From Paenibacillus castaneae (GTDB taxonomy: Bacteria > Bacillota > Bacilli > Paenibacillales > Paenibacillaceae): DNA of 64,000 nt. Below, one piece after another: positions 18,178 to 27,232 of this stretch. The DNA is taken from NCBI RefSeq assembly GCF_002884445.1, contig NZ_KZ614144.1, forward strand, positions 2,184,290 to 2,248,289, in the 5' to 3' direction. The notes below the pieces were generated by a model. It was not told the DNA's origin, did no database searches, and saw only the letters and a program-made list of their open reading frames with translations. Made by a program: the position numbers and the translations under genes. How positions within the stretch are numbered: the stretch's first letter is position 1; every line of letters begins with the position of its first letter.

Positions 18178-19653
18178 GTGGCCAATCCAAAGAGAGAGCG
18201 ACTTGTGATAGGCATTGTTGCCGCCGTTTGCGTCATTGTCATCTGTATGATTGCTATATTTGGATCATCTATCACGGGGAAAAAGAAAGAAGCCATTATT
18301 TTGTATGAAGCGGAAGAAGGTCTGTTAGAGGGGACAGTAGTCTCGCAAGCAGCCGAAGGATTCTCAGGTAAAGGCTTTGTAACAGAATTCACAGATGAGC
18401 ATGATCAGCTTACGATAACGGTCGATGCTCCCAAAGCTTCGCTTTATAACGTTTTTGTCAGCTATAGAGCGCCTAACGGTAATAAAGTGGCGGGCTTGCT
18501 GCTCAATGGCAGCCCGCAAGGTGATATAGCGTTAGAGCCAACCGAGAAGTTTACTGAGATTAAAGCAGGTAAAATGCTGCTTAACAAAGGTGTCAATACG
18601 ATTAGCTTCACTCGCGGCTGGGGTTATTTCGATATTGATTATATTAAAATCCAAAAAACGAAGCCTGTTACTATACATGATGTAACCAATAAGCTAGTAA
18701 ACCCGAACGCTTCGAATGAAGCGAAGACGCTGATGAATTATTTGGTTGAGCAATACGGCAAATCCACAATAGCTGGACAGACTGAGCTTGAGAATGTGGA
18801 TTGGATCAATAAGATTACGGGTAAAAAACCAGCGATGGTCGGGTTTGATTTCATTGAGTATTCGCCTACAAGAGTAGAGCATGGCTCCGTTTCCTATGAA
18901 GTTGAAAAGGCATTAGGCTGGCACAAGCAAGGCGGTATCGTTTCGTTCATCTGGCACTGGAATGCTCCTAAAGGCATTATTGATGAGCCAGGAAAAGAGT
19001 GGTGGAGAGGTTTTTATGCCGATTCTGTCACTTTTGACTTGGAATATGCGCTTAGTCATCCTGATACAGAGGATTATAAGCTATTGCTGAGCGACATCGA
19101 TGTTATTGCGGAGCAGCTGAAAAGACTGCGTGATGCTAATGTGCCTGTTCTATTCCGTCCTCTCCATGAAGCGGAAGGCGGCTGGTTCTGGTGGGGGGCT
19201 AAAGGTCCAGAGCCTGCGAAAGAGCTGTACCGACTTCTTTATGACCGACTAGTCAACAAACATGAGTTAAATAATTTGATTTGGGTTTGGAACTCTGTTC
19301 TGCCAGAGTGGTATCCAGGTGACGATGTTGTAGATATTGTTAGTGTGGACAGCTATCCGATCGCGGGAGACCACAGTCCGGTCATTAATCAATTCGATAA
19401 GCTTGTTGAATTGGTTAAAGACAAAAAAATAGCAGCGATGACTGAAAATGGCTCTATACCCGACCCAGATCTAATGAAGGAGTATGGCGCAATCTGGAGT
19501 TGGTTCTCTACATGGCAGGGCGAATATTTGGATGACGGCAAGCATAATAGTCAGGATGTTCTTATAAAAGTTTATAATCATCCGGATGTCATAACTCTTG
19601 ATAAGCTGGGTAATTTATTTGGAATGAAAAAAGAAGCAGATATAGAAAAGTAA
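18178..19653 (+). CDS. Membrane-anchored GH26 beta-mannanase with CBM35-like module
   Basis: A 491-aa protein. The first ~30 residues are a basic stretch plus a hydrophobic helix without a clear cleavage site, so a signal anchor is likely. Residues ~40-165 form a CBM35-like beta-sandwich (LYEAEEGLLEGTVVSQAAEG; GVNTISFTRGWGYFDIDYIK). Residues ~175-485 form a GH26 domain with acid/base E331 in RPLHEAEGGWFWWG and nucleophile E423 in MTENGSIPDPD. GTG 18178 was chosen over an in-frame TTG at 18160 because GAGGGGG lies 9 nt upstream. It should degrade mannan at the cell surface and release oligosaccharides for the adjacent transporters. Confidence 0.9.
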   Translation: MANPKRERLVIGIVAAVCVIVICMIAIFGSSITGKKKEAIILYEAEEGLLEGTVVSQAAEGFSGKGFVTEFTDEHDQLTITVDAPKASLYNVFVSYRAPNGNKVAGLLLNGSPQGDIALEPTEKFTEIKAGKMLLNKGVNTISFTRGWGYFDIDYIKIQKTKPVTIHDVTNKLVNPNASNEAKTLMNYLVEQYGKSTIAGQTELENVDWINKITGKKPAMVGFDFIEYSPTRVEHGSVSYEVEKALGWHKQGGIVSFIWHWNAPKGIIDEPGKEWWRGFYADSVTFDLEYALSHPDTEDYKLLLSDIDVIAEQLKRLRDANVPVLFRPLHEAEGGWFWWGAKGPEPAKELYRLLYDRLVNKHELNNLIWVWNSVLPEWYPGDDVVDIVSVDSYPIAGDHSPVINQFDKLVELVKDKKIAAMTENGSIPDPDLMKEYGAIWSWFSTWQGEYLDDGKHNSQDVLIKVYNHPDVITLDKLGNLFGMKKEADIEK

Positions 19654-19697
19654 GAAAGCGATAGGAATACATAATGGATTTCCTACAGGAGGATATA

Positions 19698-22265
19698 ATG
19701 GGAGAAACCAAGCAAGTACTAGATAAATGGAAATTTAAAGCATGTGAAGAGAAGGAATGGATGGCTGCCATCGTACCGGGCTGTGTTCACACCGATCTGC
19801 TGCGCAACGGCGTAATAGCTGATCCGTTCTATGCGACAAACGAGCATGACCTGCAATGGATTGACAAATTGAATTGGGAATATGAGTCCAGCTTCGATGT
19901 GTCGGATAATTTGTTAAGCTCTTCCTCGTTAGAGCTCGTATTCGACGGTTTGGATACTTATGCTGATGTATATGTGAACGGCAAACACGTGCTGTCCGCT
20001 GACAATATGTTCAGAACGTGGAAATCAGACGTAAAGTCTATCGTGACACCAAAGGATAACGTTTTGTTGATTCGTTTCCGGTCACCGGTTCAAGAGGATT
20101 TGCCAAAAATCGAAAAGCTGGGCTATAACCTGCCAGCTACAAATGATCAATCCGAGCTTGGCGGTCTTGGCGAGCAGAAGATTAGTATTTTTGCCCGAAA
20201 AGCTCCTTATCATTATGGTTGGGATTGGGGTCCTCGCTTTGTTACGAGCGGAATATGGCGCGAAGCTCGCTTAGAGGGCTGGTCCGACAGCAAAATAACA
20301 GATGTGTATATTCAACAGAACCAAGTGACAGCATTGGAAGCAAATCTGACTGTAAATGTAGAAATCGAATCGGAGAATGCATGGCATGGTTTGGTTCGAG
20401 TAGGTACAGAAGATCTCGTCTGGGAGCAAGAGGTAAGCTTGAACGCGGGCACGAATGTGGTTCAGCTTCCAGTTCGTTTGGCAGAGCCGAAATTATGGTG
20501 GAGCAGAGGTCTTGGAGATGCTCATCTGTACACATTTACAGCAGAGCTGATTAAGGAAGAGCAGCCAATTGCCTCTAAATCGGTTCGAAGCGGCTTGCGG
20601 TCCGTAAGATTAGTAAGAGATAAGGATGCAGATGCAGCGGGCACTTCTTTTTGTTTCGAATTAAACGGTGTTCCTGTATTCGCTAAAGGCGCTAACCATA
20701 TACCGAATGACAGCTTCATAACGGATGTGACGGATGAACGCTACCGGCATGAAATTGCAACAGCTGCGGAATCCAATATGAATATGCTGAGAATTTGGGG
20801 CGGCGGCATTTATGAGCAGTCTGTATTCTATGAGCTGTGCGACGAATACGGAATCATGGTGTGGCAGGACTTTATGTTTGCCTGCAGCATGTATCCAGGC
20901 GATGAGGCATTCTTGAATAATGTGCGGATCGAAGCGGAAGAGAATGTGAAGCGTCTGCGCAATCATCCTTCAATCGTGCTTTGGTGCGGAAACAATGAGA
21001 TCGATGGCGCTTGGGCGCAGTATGATGAGACTGGCGGCTGGGGCTGGAAGAAAAATTATAACCAAGAGCAGCGCGCCACTATTTGGAATGACTATGAAGC
21101 CATATTCCATGAAATTCTTCCAGAAGCGGTTACAGCGTTTGCCCCTGGTGCGGAATATTGGCCTTCATCACCGCTCGTTTCACTCTCGGAAGACATTAAT
21201 CAGCATTCGCATCCGTTAACGACAGAAGGGGATGTGCACTACTGGGGCGTATGGCACGCAGTTGAGCCGTTCGAGAATTATAATTTGAAAATTGGACGTT
21301 TCATGAGCGAATACGGCTTCCAGTCTTTCCCTGAATATGATACCGTTATGACCTTCGCGCAGGAGCAGGACTTAGCACTTGATTCTAAGGTTATGCGGGC
21401 TCATCAGAAGAATGGCGACGGCAATCGTCTAATCAAGGAATACATGGATATTTATATGAGCGAGCCCAAAGATTTTCCTTCGTTCCTATATATGAGCCAA
21501 GTGCTTCAAGCTGAAGCTATGAAGATGGCAATCGAAGCGCATCGCCGGAAAATGCCTTATTGCATGGGCACGCTTTACTGGCAAATGAACGACTGCTGGC
21601 CTGTAGCTTCATGGTCTGGCATGGACTACTATGGCAAATGGAAAGCGTTGCAGTATTACGCAAAAAGAAGCTTTGCGGACACTATGCTCTCGTTTGAGCG
21701 CACTGACAGCGGCTTAATCCATGTATATATAGTTACGGATCTGCTCGCTCCTCTTGCTGGCCATTTGCAAGTGACACTATATGATTTTGCTGGTGCGAAG
21801 CTTAAGCAAGCTTCCTCCGCGGTATCGGCGCAGGGCAACAGCTCGACTATTGCATTCACGCTTAATGAGCAAGAGTGGCTGGAAGGCCGAGATGCAGGCA
21901 GCATTCTGCTGCATGCCGAGCTTGTGCAAGGAGATCAGCTCCTTGACAGCAAATCGTATTATTTCGTAAATGCGAAGGATCAGAAGCTGTCTGCTGGTAC
22001 GATCCGAATCGTTGAATTGGAAGGCAGCGCCGGAACAAAATTCTCGCTGGAGAGTGATGCTCTAGTTAAGCAAGTATGGCTTACAGCAGAGAATGAGGGC
22101 ATATTCTCTGATAACTTCTTCGATCTTATTCCGGGTGTAGCGAAGACGGTGGAATTCCAGCTGCGCGCAAGCGGTGAAGAGACGAGTAAACCAGCAGCTG
22201 CAGGACATATTCAAGCACGCTCGATGATTGACTTTTTGGCTGATGCCAAAGTAAGTGTAAATTAA
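19698..22265 (+). CDS. Beta-mannosidase, glycoside hydrolase family 2
   Basis: An 855-aa cytoplasmic GH2 enzyme removing terminal beta-mannose from manno-oligosaccharides. The N-terminal jelly-roll domain (IVPGCVHTDLLRNGVIADPF) is typical of family-2 mannosidases. The barrel carries acid/base E434 in CGNNEIDGAW and nucleophile E538 in MSEYGFQSFP, with RIWGGGIYE and TLYWQMNDCWP also conserved. I chose ATG 19698, which has AGGAGG 5 nt upstream, over ATG 19674. It is the last gene of the operon and is followed by a terminator, completing the pathway to free mannose. Confidence 0.93.
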   Translation: MGETKQVLDKWKFKACEEKEWMAAIVPGCVHTDLLRNGVIADPFYATNEHDLQWIDKLNWEYESSFDVSDNLLSSSSLELVFDGLDTYADVYVNGKHVLSADNMFRTWKSDVKSIVTPKDNVLLIRFRSPVQEDLPKIEKLGYNLPATNDQSELGGLGEQKISIFARKAPYHYGWDWGPRFVTSGIWREARLEGWSDSKITDVYIQQNQVTALEANLTVNVEIESENAWHGLVRVGTEDLVWEQEVSLNAGTNVVQLPVRLAEPKLWWSRGLGDAHLYTFTAELIKEEQPIASKSVRSGLRSVRLVRDKDADAAGTSFCFELNGVPVFAKGANHIPNDSFITDVTDERYRHEIATAAESNMNMLRIWGGGIYEQSVFYELCDEYGIMVWQDFMFACSMYPGDEAFLNNVRIEAEENVKRLRNHPSIVLWCGNNEIDGAWAQYDETGGWGWKKNYNQEQRATIWNDYEAIFHEILPEAVTAFAPGAEYWPSSPLVSLSEDINQHSHPLTTEGDVHYWGVWHAVEPFENYNLKIGRFMSEYGFQSFPEYDTVMTFAQEQDLALDSKVMRAHQKNGDGNRLIKEYMDIYMSEPKDFPSFLYMSQVLQAEAMKMAIEAHRRKMPYCMGTLYWQMNDCWPVASWSGMDYYGKWKALQYYAKRSFADTMLSFERTDSGLIHVYIVTDLLAPLAGHLQVTLYDFAGAKLKQASSAVSAQGNSSTIAFTLNEQEWLEGRDAGSILLHAELVQGDQLLDSKSYYFVNAKDQKLSAGTIRIVELEGSAGTKFSLESDALVKQVWLTAENEGIFSDNFFDLIPGVAKTVEFQLRASGEETSKPAAAGHIQARSMIDFLADAKVSVN

Positions 22266-22268
22266 ATG

Positions 22269-22307
22269 AAAACCGCTAGTGACCGGAAGGTTGCTGGCGG
22301 CTTTTTT
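22269..22307 (+). terminator. Rho-independent terminator of the mannan operon
   Basis: An imperfect GC-rich hairpin (AACCGCTAGTGACC, loop, GGTTGCTGGCGG) is followed directly by CTTTTTTAAT, just after the mannosidase stop. Confidence 0.75.
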
Positions 22308-22383
22308 AATCTTGTTTAATTAATAGCAATAGCGCAGCTGCAACATATCATCGATGTATGCGTCTGAAAATAGAGGTGATGCA

Positions 22384-23016
22384 ATGAAAAGGATATCAAA
22401 GTATGCATGTGGTCTGGCATTATGCATGCTCCTGCTGTACATTGGACGACAGCCTGTGTATGCGCTGGATTTTGCAACCTTTCCTTTAGAGGAATTGGCT
22501 GAGAACTCGAATGTAATCCTAATTGGAACCGTAATGAATAGTAAGAAAGCTGCTGTAGATAACAAACTCATTTATAAGGTTAACGTTGAACAGGTTATTA
22601 AGGGTGGGGATGCGAATTCGGACATAGTTGTGGCGCAGGAGGATGCTATCTCCGTCAAAGTATTGCAGTGGTCAGATGAAGGCGTATTAAATAAAGGCAA
22701 ACGATATCTCTTTCTTCTTTACCCGGATTCAGGAATTTATGGGATTAGCGGAGTGCACCAGGGCTTTATTCTCTTAGAGAATGGTACTTCGGCATCGAGG
22801 TATTATTCGACGGACGAGGTGTCACACTTTCTTCAAAATCACGATATGGATGTGACTCACTTATCAGCGAATAAGAATACGGTTGTAGAGAGCATACAGA
22901 AAGACCTGGAGTCAGACGAAACGAATAATAGAATCATTATAGCAGGCGTTATATTGTGCATAAGTTTTATGTTTTATTTGATTATCCGTTTTAAACGCCC
23001 GAAGGATCGTAGATAG
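22384..23016 (+). CDS. Unknown exported protein with C-terminal membrane helix
   Basis: I do not recognise this 210-aa protein. It has a signal peptide (MKRISKYACGLALCMLLLYI, ending near VYA|LD), an extracellular beta-rich domain of ~130 residues (VILIGTVMNSKKAAVDNKLI; VLNKGKRYLFLLYPDSGIYG), and a membrane helix (~182-203) with a basic RFKRPKDRR tail. The pattern 'G-V ... V-V-I-K-G ... L-x-G-x-x-Y-L-F-L' suggests an OB-fold-like or NTR-like module, which is only an impression. AGAGGTGA lies upstream of ATG 22384, preferred over ATG 22354. It appears monocistronic, bounded by terminators on both sides. Confidence 0.6.
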   Translation: MKRISKYACGLALCMLLLYIGRQPVYALDFATFPLEELAENSNVILIGTVMNSKKAAVDNKLIYKVNVEQVIKGGDANSDIVVAQEDAISVKVLQWSDEGVLNKGKRYLFLLYPDSGIYGISGVHQGFILLENGTSASRYYSTDEVSHFLQNHDMDVTHLSANKNTVVESIQKDLESDETNNRIIIAGVILCISFMFYLIIRFKRPKDRR

Positions 23017-23031
23017 GATGCTAGGAAAAAA

Positions 23032-23072
23032 AGGCTCATTCATTCGGATTAAACTTCCGATTGAATGAGCCT
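23032..23072. terminator. Bidirectional terminator
   Basis: AGGCTCATTCATTCGGA (23032-23048) pairs with TCCGATTGAATGAGCCT (23056-23072). An A-run precedes it and a T-rich stretch follows, between convergent genes. Confidence 0.8.
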
Positions 23073-23091
23073 CTTTGCTCTTACTATGAAA

Positions 23092-24282
23092 CTAGCGAAG
23101 ATTAGCAATATTCACTTCTGGATTAACATCAGCCTCATAATTGATGCCGTCGGTTTCGAAGCCAAACAGCTGGAAGAACTCCCTGCGGTAGCCTTCGAGA
23201 TCAGAAAGCTCGTACACGTTCTCTGTTGTAAGCTTAGCCCATACCTCAGCAACCTCAGCTTGAATTTCTGGTCTCATTTCTAAATCATCGACACGGATAA
23301 GACCTTTCTCATCAACGAGTGTTTCGTTATTCCCGTACAGACGCTCTGAGAATAGACGGTACATTTGCTCGATGCAGCCCTCATGAATGCCTTTTTCCTT
23401 CATTACTTTGTAAAGCGCGGAAATATATAGCGGAACAACCGGAATAGCTGAGCTCGATTGCGTAACCAGTGCTTTGTTCACCGATACGAAAGCGCGTCCG
23501 CCATTTGCGCTAAGCTGTGTATTAAGACGTCCAGCCGTTGCTTCAAGATCGTTCTTAGCAGCGCCAATTGTGCCATCGCGATAAACAGCATGTGTAATTT
23601 CAGGTCCGATATAAGAGTAGGCAACCGTAGTTGCCCCATCAGCCAACGCGCCTGCTGCTTGGAGCTCGTCGATCCACATTTGCCAGTCTTCGCCGCCCAT
23701 TACAGCAATCGTCTGACGAAGCTCGTCCTCTGTTGCAGGCTCGATCGTTGCTTGCGTCACGTCACCTGTATGGAAATTAACGGTTTTGTTTGAATATGTG
23801 CCGCCGAGAGGCTTGATTACGGAAGCAAAGGTTTCGCCTGTCTTAGGATGAGTACGGCGCGGTGAAGCTACGCTATAAACAACGAGGTCAATCTTCCCAA
23901 GCTCGGTGCGAATTAGATCAATTGTTTTCGCTTTAATTTCGTCGGAGAAAGCATCTCCAACGATGCTGAAGGATTTGCGTCCAGCTGCAGCAGCAGCCTC
24001 TTCGAAGGCAGCTGAATTGTACCAGCCCGCTGAAGCAGTGCGTGCTCCTTCAGCAGCTTTATCGAAGTAGACACCAATTGTATTAGCGCCTGCTGCGAAT
24101 GAGGAAACGATACGCGAGGCAAGACCGTAGCCAGTAGAAGCACCAATAACAAGAACATTACGCGGTCCTTCAATGGACGGTTGAGCTTGTACATAATCGA
24201 TTTGACGCTGTACCTGCTGGGCACAGCCCTCTGGATGAGCGGTTGTACAAATAAAACCGCGAGTTTTCGGTTGAATAATCAT
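23092..24282 (-). CDS. fabV: Trans-2-enoyl-CoA/ACP reductase FabV
   Basis: A 396-aa NAD(P)H-dependent reductase of the short-chain dehydrogenase superfamily, catalysing the last step of fatty-acid elongation or crotonyl-CoA reduction. The cofactor motif is VIGASTGYGLASR (residues ~45-57), and the family-specific YX8K active site is Y234...K243. VYSVASPRRTHPKTG is also typical. Length matches the family (~400 aa), clearly longer than FabI. AAAGGAA lies upstream of the ATG. The gene appears monocistronic. FabV enzymes are known to be insensitive to triclosan, so this could give intrinsic tolerance. Confidence 0.95.
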   Translation of the reverse strand: MIIQPKTRGFICTTAHPEGCAQQVQRQIDYVQAQPSIEGPRNVLVIGASTGYGLASRIVSSFAAGANTIGVYFDKAAEGARTASAGWYNSAAFEEAAAAAGRKSFSIVGDAFSDEIKAKTIDLIRTELGKIDLVVYSVASPRRTHPKTGETFASVIKPLGGTYSNKTVNFHTGDVTQATIEPATEDELRQTIAVMGGEDWQMWIDELQAAGALADGATTVAYSYIGPEITHAVYRDGTIGAAKNDLEATAGRLNTQLSANGGRAFVSVNKALVTQSSSAIPVVPLYISALYKVMKEKGIHEGCIEQMYRLFSERLYGNNETLVDEKGLIRVDDLEMRPEIQAEVAEVWAKLTTENVYELSDLEGYRREFFQLFGFETDGINYEADVNPEVNIANLR

Positions 24283-24475
24283 ATTAGAATATTCCTTTCT
24301 ATTATGGAATTTGGTTGTATTCCTTATGTAGCAGTATAACTCTATCTTATTTTACCGACTTTTGGCGCTAAAGGGAAGTTCCGTAATGAGCATATAGGCA
24401 TTATTATATAAAATATTTGTTTGTAAGCACTATTCAGTATAATTGCATCTACATCTGTTTTGCTTTACTATAAAT

Positions 24476-24493
24476 TATGTGCATATACACATA
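24476..24493. promoter_or_regulatory. Dyad upstream of ubiD-marR, possible MarR operator
   Basis: TATGTG-CATATA-CACATA is an inverted repeat with perfect 6-nt arms, 35 nt before the UbiD start. Size and symmetry fit a MarR-type operator, and a MarR gene ends this transcription unit, so autoregulation is a reasonable inference. The 246-bp gap 24283-24528 shows no gene. Confidence 0.45.
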
Positions 24494-24528
24494 TGAGAAG
24501 AATGATTATAGATGATTGGGGATAATCA

Positions 24529-26364
24529 ATGATGTATCGCAATTTGGAAGATTGCTTAATCGATCTCGAAAAAAATGGACATTTGATTCGTATAAAAGAA
24601 GAAGTAGATCCGTATCTCGAAATGGCTGCGATTCATATGGAAGTTTTTGAGGCTAAGGGTCCAGCGCTCCTATTTGAGAATGTCAAAGGCTCGAAGTTTC
24701 GCGCAGTATCCAACCTATTTGGCACAGTAGAACGCAGCAAGTTTATATTTCGACATACCTGGGATGCTGTACAGGATGTAATGGCTTTACGCAACGACCC
24801 AATGAAAGCATTAAAAAATCCATTTAAACATGTGAAAACGGGTTTGGCTGCTTGGAAAGCATTGCCTATGAAGAAAACAGGAAGCACGCCGGTTACCGCG
24901 CAGGAAATCAGCATATCCGATCTTCCGCTCATTCAGCATTGGCCAATGGATGGAGGCGCTTTCGTCACTTTGCCTCAAGTGTATACGGAGGATCCCGAGA
25001 AGCAAGGGATTATGAATTCCAATCTGGGTATGTACCGTGTTCAACTAAGCGGCAACGAATATGAAATGAATAAAGAAATTGGCGTGCATTATCAAATCCA
25101 CCGCGGAATTGGAATTCATCAGGATAAAGCAAATAAGCAGGGAGCCCCACTGAAGGTGAGCTGCTTCGTAGGCGGACCGCCTGCACATACTCTATCAGCC
25201 GTCATGCCGCTGCCAGAAGGAATGAGCGAATTAACTTTTGCCGGCTTGCTTGCAGGACAACGTTTTCGCTACAGCTATGTCGATGGTTTTTGTATCAGCA
25301 ATGATGCTGATTTTGTCATAACCGGTGAAATTCATCCCGGAGAAACCAAACCGGAAGGACCTTTCGGTGACCACTTGGGCTATTACAGCCTTACTCATCC
25401 GTTTCCCGTTATGAAGGTACATAAAGTGTACGCAAAGCCAAATGCCATTTGGCCATTTACCGTTGTTGGCCGACCGCCGCAGGAGGATACCGCATTCGGC
25501 GAGCTCATTCATGAGTTGACTGGAGATGCGATCAAGCAAGAAATTCCCGGCGTCAAGGAAGTCCACGCAGTGGATGCTGCGGGCGTTCATCCGCTGCTGT
25601 TTGCTATTGGGAGCGAGCGTTATACGCCTTATCAGCAAGTCAAACAGCCAGCCGAGCTGCTTACAATCGCTAATCGCATTTTGGGAACCGGTCAATTAAG
25701 CTTGGCGAAGTATTTGTTTATAACGGCGGAAGAAAATCAATCTTTAGACACACATGATGAAGTTGGTTTTATGACTTATATATTGGAGCGTATCGATTTG
25801 CATCGAGACATCCATTTCCATACGAATACAACCATCGATACGCTGGATTATTCAGGCACCGGTTTAAATAGCGGAAGTAAAGTAGTTTTCGCCGCTTTTG
25901 GTGACAAGAAACGGGATTTGTGCACAGAAACCCCTGATCTTCTGAATGAAATACGCGGTTTCGAGAATGCACGCTTGGTGATGCCAGGGATTGTTGTCAT
26001 TCAAGGGGCTGCCTTTACTGATTATGCAGAAGCGAAGCAGGAAATGGAAGGATTAAGTCAGGCTATTGGGGCAAAAGGCTCGCTTTCTTCCTGTCCAATG
26101 ATTATTGTAGCAGATGACAGCTCATTTATAAGTGCATCCATTTCCAACTTCCTGTGGGCTACCTTTACGCGCAGCAACCCATCGCATGATATGTATGGCG
26201 TGAACAGCTATTATGAGAACAAGCATTGGGCATGTGATACGGTCATTATTGACGCACGGATTAAGCCGCATCAAGCACCTCCATTAATAGCTGATCCCGA
26301 AGTAGAGAAAAACATTGAGCGGCTGTTTGTCAAAGGTGCCAGCTTGGCTGGATTAAAGTCATAG
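24529..26364 (+). CDS. UbiD-family decarboxylase
   Basis: A 611-aa protein of the UbiD family, which decarboxylates aromatic or unsaturated acids using prenylated FMN. The signature KPEGPFGDHLGYYS and the cofactor-region sequences MNSNLGMYRVQLSG and TFTRSNPSHDMYGV are intact. Length fits the longer UbiD/menaquinone-type branch (~600 aa). No UbiX-like prenyltransferase is adjacent. The ribosome binding site is weak (GGGGA), and the start may be ATG 24529 or 24532. The downstream MarR gene suggests that an aromatic acid induces this unit; the substrate is unknown. Confidence 0.9.
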   Translation: MMYRNLEDCLIDLEKNGHLIRIKEEVDPYLEMAAIHMEVFEAKGPALLFENVKGSKFRAVSNLFGTVERSKFIFRHTWDAVQDVMALRNDPMKALKNPFKHVKTGLAAWKALPMKKTGSTPVTAQEISISDLPLIQHWPMDGGAFVTLPQVYTEDPEKQGIMNSNLGMYRVQLSGNEYEMNKEIGVHYQIHRGIGIHQDKANKQGAPLKVSCFVGGPPAHTLSAVMPLPEGMSELTFAGLLAGQRFRYSYVDGFCISNDADFVITGEIHPGETKPEGPFGDHLGYYSLTHPFPVMKVHKVYAKPNAIWPFTVVGRPPQEDTAFGELIHELTGDAIKQEIPGVKEVHAVDAAGVHPLLFAIGSERYTPYQQVKQPAELLTIANRILGTGQLSLAKYLFITAEENQSLDTHDEVGFMTYILERIDLHRDIHFHTNTTIDTLDYSGTGLNSGSKVVFAAFGDKKRDLCTETPDLLNEIRGFENARLVMPGIVVIQGAAFTDYAEAKQEMEGLSQAIGAKGSLSSCPMIIVADDSSFISASISNFLWATFTRSNPSHDMYGVNSYYENKHWACDTVIIDARIKPHQAPPLIADPEVEKNIERLFVKGASLAGLKS

Positions 26365-26401
26365 TTAATCTGTCTTATTTATTGGTGAATGGAGGTTTTA
26401 T

Positions 26402-26830
26402 ATGAGCTTCTCTGAGCATTCATTGGGGCACATAGCTGAAGTATCTTCACGATTGATGAACAATCGTCTTAATCAACGATTTAATGATAATGACATTCCC
26501 GTAACTGCCGAGCAGTGGGCTATTCTGAATATCCTTTTGGAAGAGGATGGTTTATCTCAGAATAAACTGGCACGTCTAGCAGTCAAGGATCACACATCTA
26601 TTTCCAGATTAATTGATCATTTAATAAAGAAGGAACTTGTCAAACGCAATACGGACCCAACTGATCGACGGACGAAATTAATTTACGTTACAGAAAAAGG
26701 AAAAGAGCTGCAATTGGGGGTTGCCCAGCAAATACAGGATCAGATCGCAGCCGAGCTTAAAGGAATTGATCAAGCAAGCCTCCAAATATGCTCTGACGTA
26801 TTAACTCAAATTATTCAAAATTTAAAATAA
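26402..26830 (+). CDS. MarR-family transcriptional regulator
   Basis: A 142-aa winged-helix regulator. LARLAVKDHTSISRLIDHLI is the recognition helix-turn-helix, followed by the wing NTDPTDRRTKLIYVTEKGKE. GGAGG precedes the ATG. The gene lies 37 nt after ubiD and ends at a terminator, so it is probably co-transcribed and controls the UbiD unit. Regulators of this kind often respond to phenolic acids. Confidence 0.92.
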   Translation: MSFSEHSLGHIAEVSSRLMNNRLNQRFNDNDIPVTAEQWAILNILLEEDGLSQNKLARLAVKDHTSISRLIDHLIKKELVKRNTDPTDRRTKLIYVTEKGKELQLGVAQQIQDQIAAELKGIDQASLQICSDVLTQIIQNLK

Positions 26831-26836
26831 AAGCTT

Positions 26837-26869
26837 AACCGTCCATTTATTTGACAATGGACGGTTTCC
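26837..26869 (+). terminator. Rho-independent terminator after marR
   Basis: ACCGTCCATT (26838-26847) pairs with AATGGACGGT (26856-26865), followed by TTCCTTATTT. Confidence 0.75.
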
Positions 26870-26889
26870 TTATTTGTGCACTGACGGAG

Positions 26890-27099
26890 CTATCTTCGGC
26901 TCATGATCTGCTGCTCAGCCATTTGAACAAGCCTGCGTGTAATCGAGCCGCCAATGGACCCCATATCACGAGTTGTCATATGACCATAATAGCCGTCTTG
27001 AGGAAGTTGAATGCCAAGCTCCTGAGCTACTTCATATTTGAGCTGTTCGAGCGCAGCACGCGCCTCGGGTATAAGAAGTTGATTGGTTCGATTTGCCAT
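26890..27099 (-). CDS. Alpha/beta-type small acid-soluble spore protein
   Basis: A 69-aa SASP that coats and protects DNA in the dormant spore. LKYEVAQELGI contains the GPR protease cleavage site (E before V-A), and the C-terminal YYGHMTTRDMGSIGGSITRR is the second conserved DNA-contact block. AAGGAGG lies just upstream of the ATG. It shows that the organism forms endospores. A sigma-G-type promoter fits upstream. Confidence 0.95.
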   Translation of the reverse strand: MANRTNQLLIPEARAALEQLKYEVAQELGIQLPQDGYYGHMTTRDMGSIGGSITRRLVQMAEQQIMSRR

Positions 27100-27124
27100 T
27101 TAAGTTCATCCTCCTTCTTGTTGT

Positions 27125-27154
27125 TATTATGCGACATTCCGATATGGATTATTC
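27125..27154 (-). promoter_or_regulatory. Sigma-G-type forespore promoter
   Basis: Read on the minus strand, GAATA (27154-27150), 18 nt, then CATAATA (27131-27125) match the Bacillus sigma-G consensus GHATR-N18-CATXHTA at every fixed position. It lies 25 nt before the SASP start. Confidence 0.75.
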
Positions 27155-27232
27155 GCTAATTAAGCCTATATTTACCGCTCATTTGCCCTATAAGTACGTG
27201 TTAAAATGGGAATACGAGAGGAGTCTGTCCTT

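Noticed and set aside
25231..25695. A 154-codon minus-strand frame inside ubiD
   Set aside because: Shadow of the coding strand; no start signal and no recognisable domain.
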